Under the pieces are notes generated by a model that made no database searches, was not told the origin of the DNA, and worked only from the letters and a program-made list of their open reading frames with translations. Of a stretch of 64,000 nucleotides of DNA, positions 55,441 through 64,000 are shown one piece after another. The translations under genes were made by a program, and so were the position numbers. This DNA is from Prorocentrum cordatum (taxonomy: Eukaryota; Sar; Dinophyceae; Prorocentrales; Prorocentraceae). The stretch is from the NCBI GenBank assembly GCA_963575745.1, contig CAUYUJ010015016.1, positions 264,236 through 328,235 on the forward strand. The letters are read 5' to 3'. How positions within the stretch are numbered: the stretch's first letter is position 1; the number at the start of each line of letters is the position of its first letter.

Positions 55441-56195
55441 ATCACCCGGGTGACTCCAACCTAAGACCCATGGAGGCCCAACCGGAAAGAAAAAAAAAAT
55501 GGGGCGCGCCGAAGAACCCAGGGGGTCCGGTTTCCGCGGAGGAAAGAAAAAAAACCTGGCGATGGGGTTCGAGCACGGGGGTTACCCCCCCCTCAAATTC
55601 CGGAAGAGGAATGAACTCCCAGCCGCGGGGGTGCCCGCGCGAGGGGTCCCACCCCCCCAAGCGCAACCAGAGGAAGAAAAGCGTGAGAGCCGAGACTGTA
55701 AGTGCAATGCAACAACACCTTAATCGCGGTTGCACTAGGGAATTGTACTAGCACTCGGAACTTGGATCAGAGAGTTGTTATAATACCACTTAAACCGGGG
55801 AATTGTACGGGGGAGTTGTGCTCGGGAGTTGTACCATGGAGTTGTACTAGTACTGGGGATTGGCGATAGGGCGTTGTTCTAGGGGGCACAATTTTACCAG
55901 CTGTAATATGATACCAGCTGCACTCGAATATTTGCACGGCAGGACAACGTGCTCTCTAGGAACAACTGCGCGATAGGACATGATAGTACCAGTTGTACTC
56001 AAGTGCGAGTTGTACGGTAGTCGGAGGGGTTCAGGGGTTCCAACAGCAACGCGCGCGGGGAAGAAGGAAAGAAATCCATGCGCCGCCAGGGGTCCCGGGT
56101 TTAACGGGTCGCCGCGAAGGTTGACCCCCCGCGGAAAGAAGAAAAGAAATCCGGCCGGGGGGTTGGGGGGTTGAGGGATGAGTCACGGGGGCGAT
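55441..56195. mobile_element. Non-autonomous hAT-like element, copy 1 (8-bp TSD)
   Basis: 755 bp. The left end begins ATCACCCGGGTGACTC and the right end, read inverted, ATCGCCCCCGTGACTC (13 of 16 matching). It is flanked by GTACAAGC at 55433-55440 and 56196-56203, a perfect 8-bp target duplication as made by hAT transposases. About 290 bp at the left (to 55731) and 188 bp at the right (from 56008) are shared with copy 2. The middle (55732-56007) is a private GGGAATTGTACTAG-type minisatellite. No transposase inside; the frames in the left part are not supported as genes. Confidence 0.88.
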
Positions 56196-56203
56196 GTACA
56201 AGC

Positions 56204-57540
56204 TAGGCGGGCTACGCACAGCTCTAGTTGGGGAGACGCGCGATGAACATGCAGGCCCCTCTGGACGCCCATGTTGAACTTTCGAGCGGGGCTGTCCATC
56301 GAAAGTGGCCAGAAGGTGGGCCAAAAAGACACGGATGCACGGGCACCAGTGGGAAAATGGCCCATCTTCTATCGATTTCGGCTGTAGCGTGCTTGCACTC
56401 CGCTCAGGCCCCGCTCCAACGCGGTACGGTGCGCAGTCTGTGTCGGCTCTGGGAGGCCAAAAACTATGCACCATACCATTCCTGGGCGGTGGTGCTGTGG
56501 ACAAACAAGAAGCTGCAAAAATGAAAAGACACGGGTCTTGCGCATGATGGCATAGCGACCTTATGCGGTGGTTTGGGCGGGCCGCCAGCGCGGCCCGCTA
56601 CATTGGAAACGAGGGCACTTACGCGCGGCCTTGCGCGGGCAACTTACGCGCGAATGTAGTCGAAGTCTGCCTTCTCTCTTCCGTCGCTCAATTGTCGGAG
56701 GTCAACGAGGACCCCCGAAAGCTTTTGTACGTGTATGCGTGTGTGTGTGTGTGCCGTTTTTCGCTATTCGATGCTCGTGGTCCTTTGCGATCGTCGCCGC
56801 CGCCGCTGCGACCGCCGCTGCGACCGCCGCCGCGACCGCCCCCGCCGCCTCGTGGTGGTTCGTAGTCGGTTGGCGATTGTCGTCGCCGCCGCCATGTGCC
56901 CGCCGCCGCCGCTGCCTTGCGGTGGTGCTCGTGCTCGAAATCGCGGTCGCAGTCGTCGGATGGGCCCGTGAGAGCTGGCAGGCTCCCAGAGGCCTCGAAT
57001 TGCCCCAAGAAGGCATCAATGAAGGAGCCCAAGGACACACAAATAAATACACACAAATAACATGATTCCCCATATGTTCCCATATTTCGGTTTTTGTTTG
57101 TCTTCCCCCCCCCACTTCCCATATTTTCCAATATTTTCCTGGGAGTCGACGATGAATTTTGTCTGTGTTTTTCCCCACCTGAATCAAGGAGAGCCTGAAG
57201 AGAGCCCCAAGATGGCCCGAGCAGGACCCGAGGGCTTCAAATTGGCGATTTCCAAGGACGGAGCGTGCGGAGCACACCCGTGCCCCCCATCTCTGCTTCG
57301 CTGCTGTCTCTCACCAGCCACCTGGAGGGAAGGCAGCACATGGGGAGTGGAAAAGGGGCGGTGGTGCTCCCTTTTGCCAGGGAATGAAGAGGCCAAACGG
57401 TCTGACACTGTCACTGGGTGCGTGGTCCAAGTGGGGCTCAGAGATACATTCCTGTGGTCCCCCTCTGGCTCTTCCTCGCTTTCTTCCCCCCCCCCTCCCC
57501 CGTCATTCTCCCTGTCCTCCCATACGTGGAGAGGGCTGCG
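56204..57540. other. No gene recognised; short CGC/GT tracts
   Basis: 56735-56756 is (TG)n; 56790-56850 is CGCCGCTGCGAC repeats. A weak minus frame across 56200-56500 has no recognised domain; it and the sequence beyond copy 1 were probably contiguous before insertion. Confidence 0.5.
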
Positions 57541-57544
57541 TACG

Positions 57545-58010
57545 CCGCGCCTCTCGCTCGCTCGGCTGCTCAAGCGAGGGAGCGAGCAGATGGCCGCTCG
57601 AACGCTCGCTCGCAAGCTCGATCGAGCGAGCGGCCGGCGAGCGCGGCGGCAGGGGGTGGTCGAGCGAGCGAGCGAGCGAGCAAGCGACCGACCGATCGAT
57701 TGCTTGCTCGTTCCGTCGCTCGCTCGAGCGGGCGGGCCGGCGAGCGCGGGGTCGATCGAGAGAGCGAGAGAGCGAAGGGTCGCTCGTTCGGTCGCTCTCG
57801 GTCGCTCGCTCGCTTGCGGCCGCGGGCCGGTCTTGCGGATCGGGTCGGTCGGGCGGGCTGGACACTGAATGCATGATACTCGCTCGCCCCCCAGAGCGAG
57901 CGAGCGAGGGAGCGAACGAGCGGGGGGGTGGTGGAGGGGAGGGAGCCCTCTCTCTCGTTCGCTCGATCGCTCGCTTGACCGAGCGAACGAGTGAAAGGTC
58001 TGGGGTTCGT
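57545..58010. repeat. (GAGC)n/(GCTC)n tetranucleotide block
   Basis: Alternating CGCTCGCTCG and GAGCGAGCGA runs, so the block is itself rich in inverted pairs. Ser/Arg/Glu/Ala frames on both strands are artefacts. Confidence 0.9.
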
Positions 58011-58114
58011 GAAGGGAGGGGCGGGGACGACGACAACCATCACCCCCGCGACGGCGACGCCCATTACAACCGCGCGGTAGCGACGACCGCCACCACCGCG
58101 CGAGGGCGACGACC

Positions 58115-59525
<1,411 letters not shown>

Positions 59526-59589
59526 AATAGAAATTCGCCGGCCCAACGGGCCAGAGGCGTGCTAAGATCTCCGGTAACAGCAAAATAAT

Positions 59590-60055
59590 ACTTCTACTTC
59601 GCGCGCGCGGGGCTGCCCCAGGGGGTCCCCGGACGAAAAGTACCCCGGGCGATCTCCGGCAGGGTCGGATCAGAGATGGTTTTCCTCCTGGGCGCCGCCC
59701 CCGTGGCCCTCCAGAGAGCCCCAAGAAGGGCCACGAGGCCGCCAAGAGCCCTCCAAGATGGTTCAAGAGTGTTCCGAGATGCCACACGATCGTTCCAAGA
59801 CGCCCAAGGTGGCCCCCAGACGCCCCAAGAGGCCTCCAAGAGCACTCCCCAGAGGGCCCCAAGAGGCAAAATCCCACCAGCCCTCTGGGGCGTCGGTGGT
59901 TTAGGGCGTTTCCTCTTCCACCCCTCCCTCTTCCCCTTCGGGGAGGGGTTTACCCCTCCACAATTACTCAATATGAAAATACTCTCCCTCTTCCCCTGAT
60001 GGCGTCCGGGTGATGGCCGCGCACCCTCCGCGTACTGTTTTTTTACACACAGGAT
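59590..60055. repeat. GGCCCCAAGAGGCC-type minisatellite, no gene
   Basis: 59690-59890 repeats CCAAGAGGGCC/CCAAGATGG-like units, the inverse type of the 54.2-54.4 kb array. The remainder is unassigned. Confidence 0.6.
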
Positions 60056-60059
60056 TCCC

Positions 60060-60880
60060 GGGAAATCCCGGGAAACGACTCTCGCTGAGGCGCCGGCGTC
60101 ATTTTTTCCCATGCACGTGGCGCGGGAGAACATGACGTAGAGGTGCAGCCACCACTGCTCGTCCGACATGCCCGTGCGGCCAGCGCCCTCGTCTCTCGCG
60201 CAGTCGATGGTGACGCCAGCGTCTGGCCCTGCGACAGCGTGGAGGTCAGGTAGGACGCGTGCGTCAGGGTGAACCCCGAGCGGCGCACGCTGTGCGCCCC
60301 CGAGCTCTGCCATGTGAACTCCCTTTCGCTGGGCCTGAACATCAGCAAGCTCCGCGCTCGCGCCTCGGCCTGGCCGTCGTCGTCGGCGCCTTCGGCGCCC
60401 TGTCGCAGCACCTCGGCGACCTCCTGGTAGATCGGAGACTCCTTGAAGCCGTGCACCTGCAGCCAGATTCCCTGCGGTAGGAAGCGGGGGCGAAAGAGCT
60501 GGCCTGCCGAGCACTCCTCGTAGCGCTGCTCGTCCTCGTGGTGGAACTCGAAGGACACGATGGTGGCCCGCTGCTCCTGCACGAGCCCCAACTTCTTCTT
60601 CAGCTCCTCCTGCGCTGCCGTGAACCGCACCTCCATGCCGACGTGGGCCGGCAAAACGCCGTGGATGTCCCCCGTCTTGTGCATGTTCGGGGCGTTCGGG
60701 AGGCGCCGACCCGCGTCGGGCTCGCCCTGAATCGTGCCGCACTCGTCAACGGCCCGCAGGAAAACAAGGGGCACGCCCAGACGAGGCTCCCGCCTGAGAC
60801 TTCCTCCAAATTCAGGCTTGAGGAGCCCAAAAGTGACGACAGTTACAGGATTCCGATGACCCGCTCGGATTACCAACATA
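60060..60880 (-). pseudogene. PIF1-like helicase C-terminal relic
   Basis: The minus frame from about 60880 contains VPLVFLRAVDECGTIQGEPD and HKTGDIHGVLPAHVGMEVRF. It continues with RATIVSFEFHHEDEQRYEE and SVRRSGFTLTHASYLTSTLS, then QGQTL. A frame change near 60225 then gives DAGVTIDCARDEGAGRTG, EQWWLHLYVMFSRATCMGK. GFTLTHA..T..SQGQTL and YVMFSRAT are the last helicase motifs of PIF1-like proteins; a very similar module is repeated in dinoflagellate genomes by my memory. The ATP-binding N-terminal half is absent: upstream lies the 160-bp tandem array, whose first unit overlaps this frame. Frame change plus truncation indicate a dead fragment. Confidence 0.65.
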
Positions 60881-61420
60881 ATCTGCGGGCCCCATAGGGA
60901 GGGAGCTCCCGCCTGAGACTTCCTCCCAATTCACTCAGAGACGAGGCTCCCGCCTGAGACTTCCTCCAAATTCAGGCCTGGGGAGCTCAAAAGTGACGAC
61001 AATTACAGGATTCCGATGACCCGCTCGGATTACCAACATTATCTGCGGGCCCCATAGGGAGGGGGCTCCCGCCTGAGCCTTCCTCAGAATTCACTCACGA
61101 ACGAGGCTCCCGCCTGAGACTTCCTCCAAATTCAAGTTTGAGGAGCCCAAAAAAGTGACGACAGTTACAGGATTCCGATGACCCGCTCGGATTACCAACG
61201 TGATCCGCGGGCCCCATAGGGAGGGAGCTCCCGCCTGAGACTTCCTCCCAATTCACTCAGAGACGAGGCTCCCGCCTGAGACTTCCTCCATTTTCAGGCC
61301 TGGGGAGTTCAAAAGTTACGACAGTTACAGGATTCCGATGACCCGCTCGGATTACCAACATGATCTGCGGGCCCCATAGGGAGGGGGCTCCCGCCTGAGA
61401 CTTCCTCACAATTTACTCAA
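60780..61420. repeat. 160-bp tandem array, four copies
   Basis: Units starting ACGAGGCTCCCGCCTGAGAC at about 60781, 60941, 61101 and 61262. Each contains CGATGACCCGCTCGGATTAC and GCGGGCCCCATAGGGAGGG. The first unit overlaps the helicase relic, so the array may have grown from helicase 5' sequence. Confidence 0.9.
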
Positions 61421-62265
<845 letters not shown>

Positions 62266-62314
62266 CAGGGCCGACGAAGACGAGTTAATCCTAATGCGAG
62301 TGAGTGAATATGAA

Positions 62315-63026
62315 ATCACCCGGGTGACTCCAACCTAAGACCCATGGAGGCCCAACCGGAAAGAAAAAAAAATGGGGCGCGCCGAAGAACCCAGGGGGTC
62401 CGGTTTCCGCGGAGGAAAGAAAAAAACCCTGGCGATGGGGTTCGAGCACGGGGGTTACCCCCCCCTCAAATTCCGGAAGAGGAATGAACTCCCAGCCGCG
62501 GGGGTGCCCGCGCGAGGGGCCCCACCCCCCCAAGCGCAACCAGAGGAAGAAAAGCGTGGGAGCCGAGACTGTAAGTGCAATGCAACAACACCTTAGGGAT
62601 TTGCATTAGTACGGGATTTGTATTAGTACGGGAACAACTGAATTACAGCCGGTGAGGTTTGGGTTCGGGTTCGGGCTTATATATTGGGAACCCAGTATAT
62701 TGGAAACGCAATATATTGGAAACTCAATATGTTGGAAACCCACTATATTGGAAACCCAATATATTCGAAACCCAATATTAGAAACCCGACATATTGGAAA
62801 CCCAAAATATTGGGAACCCAATATATTAGGAACCCAACGAGTTGTACGGTAGTCGGGGGGTTCAGGGGTTCCAACGGCAACGCGCGCGGGGAAGAAGGAA
62901 CAAAATCCATGCGCCGCCAGGGGTCCCGGGTTTAACGGGTCGCCGCGAAGGTTGACCCCCCGCGGAAAGAAGAAAAGAAATCCGGCCGGGGGGTTGGGGG
63001 GGTGAGGGATGAGTCACGGGGGCGAT
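62315..63026. mobile_element. Non-autonomous hAT-like element, copy 2 (8-bp TSD)
   Basis: 712 bp with the same ends and outer segments as copy 1 (left part to about 62594, right part from about 62840). Flanked by AATATGAA (62307-62314) and AATATGAG (63027-63034), an 8-bp duplication with one mismatch. The interior is an unrelated minisatellite of about 15-16 bp (ATATTGGAAACCCA type). Confidence 0.86.
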
Positions 63027-63229
63027 AATATGAGTCAGAAAGAGCTTTGAATATGATTGGACATGAGCCTCCCAGTCACTCCCCCTCCTCAGCTGCCAGG
63101 CCGTGCCCTCCTCAGCCTGCGGTGATGAGCATATGCTTTAGGATCGTTGGCAGTGGGATATGTAAAACGAGCGCTTAGCCACAAAAGGCCATATGTGCAT
63201 ATCATGTTGTAAGATAGTGCCACGCCTCT
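63027..63229. other. Unassigned spacer
   Basis: No repeat or coding signal recognised between element copy 2 and the next array. Confidence 0.5.
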
Positions 63230-63710
63230 AGTCCTTCCTCCGCGCGTCCCAGAGGGTACGTGCCGGAGCACGACCCAAAGGACCAGCACGCCTCCACTCT
63301 TTCCTCCGTGCGTCCCAGAGGGTACGTGCCGGAGCACGACCCAGGGGAGCAACGCGCCTCGACTCCTTCCTCCGTGCGTCCCACATGGGTACGTGCCGGA
63401 GCACGACCTAAGGGACCAGCACGCCTCGACTCATTCCTCCGTGCGTCCCAGAGGGTACGTGCTGGAGAACGATCCATGGGAGCAGCACGCCTCGACTCTT
63501 TCCTCCGTGCGTCCCAGGGAGTACGTGCCGGAGCACGACCCAAGGGAGCACCACGCCCCCGCTCTTTCCTCCGTGCGTCCCAGGAGGGTACGTGCCGGAG
63601 CACCACCCAAGAGACCAGCACGCCTCGACTCCTTCCTCCGTGCGTCCCAGAGGGTACGTGCCGGAACACGACCCAAGGGAGCAGCACGCCGCATCTCCTT
63701 CCTCGCAACA
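63230..63710. repeat. 66-bp tandem array, seven copies
   Basis: CTCCGTGCGTCCCAGAGGG recurs every 66 bp (near 63307, 63373, 63439, 63505, 63571, 63638). It is open in several frames because 66 is a multiple of three. Confidence 0.92.
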
Positions 63711-64000
63711 TGAAAACGAGCAGACCGCCTGAGACATCCCCGCCAAATGGACGCGAACGGGCCCGTGTCCTACCCCTTGGCGGCTCTCCTGAAGGATGCT
63801 GAAACCAGCGCCCCGCCTGAGACATCCTCAGAATCTGATATGAAAACCAAAGATGTTGGGCATGAGAACGAGCAAACCGCCTGAGACATCCCCACAAACT
63901 GACCGCGAACGGGCCCGTGTCCTACCCCTGGCGACTTTTCTTACGGGTGCTGAAACCAGCGCCCCGCCTGAGACAAGCCAAGGATGTTGGGCATGAAAAC
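63711..64000. repeat. About 153-bp tandem repeat running off the window
   Basis: GAGCAGACCGCCTGAGACATC near 63717 recurs near 63870 with the following GGGCCCGTGTCCTACCCC. CCGCCTGAGAC is shared with the 160-bp array at 60.8-61.4 kb. Confidence 0.85.

Overview
The window looks like nuclear DNA of a dinoflagellate. Nearly every recognisable coding stretch belongs to a protein or retroelement family that I know, from memory and not from a search, as repeated in dinoflagellate genomes (Symbiodiniaceae, Polarella, Prorocentrum). These stretches are split by introns and sit in a sea of micro- and minisatellites. No housekeeping gene, rRNA or tRNA gene was seen. Almost all credible coding sequence is on the minus strand. 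Many coding blocks show isolated in-frame stops or frame changes, several at homopolymer runs, so old decayed copies and uncorrected long-read errors cannot be told apart here.

Layout. 1-9.8 kb is satellite territory: a 21-bp satellite built into giant inverted units, a 90-bp array, a 72-bp array, a GGCTGA array and an A+T-richer block with small TTGTCG..CGACAA hairpins. 9794-19628 is bounded by 39-bp terminal inverted repeats (36/39 matching). It carries only minus-strand genes: a 305-residue intron-containing protein and a downstream gene overlapping it by ATGA, a Cys-rich exon, a charged coiled-coil protein, a Lys/Glu-rich protein and a TNP2-like transposase-related protein. It also carries about 17 short CCCC..GGGG hairpins found almost nowhere else in the window. 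I read it as a large, apparently undescribed DNA transposon. 19.6-24.4 kb is GC-rich repeats, (CCA)n and unassigned DNA. 24.4-26.0 kb is a decayed retropepsin-bearing polyprotein. 26.3-34 kb is dominated by (CAT)n, (GAT)n, (GTC)n and GC-rich minisatellites around an 86-bp foldback and a hAT-like transposase fragment (31366-32250). 34.5-35.1 kb is a LINE RNase H relic.

36.4-45.9 kb holds four minus-strand dinoflagellate-family genes peppered with about 22 copies of a different hairpin, stem-C(A/G)CT-stem, whose stems vary but stay paired. 46020-52593 is a near-complete tyrosine-recombinase retrotransposon with split direct repeats (A1-ORFs-B1-A2-B2). It encodes a Cys-rich membrane ORF, a gag-like protein, a reverse transcriptase/RNase H fused to a cytosine-5 DNA methyltransferase domain, and a tyrosine recombinase. 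The gag and RT frames overlap by ATGA.

52.6-64 kb is again repeats. Two insertions of one non-autonomous DNA transposon (55441-56195 and 62315-63026) have 8-bp target duplications, similar ends and completely different minisatellite interiors. A PIF1-like helicase relic lies at 60.06-60.88 kb, and trinucleotide (TAG)/(TCG) tracts run up to about 950 bp.

The genes do not form a host pathway. The window is best read as nested selfish elements, each class with its own architecture and, strikingly, its own private hairpin family.
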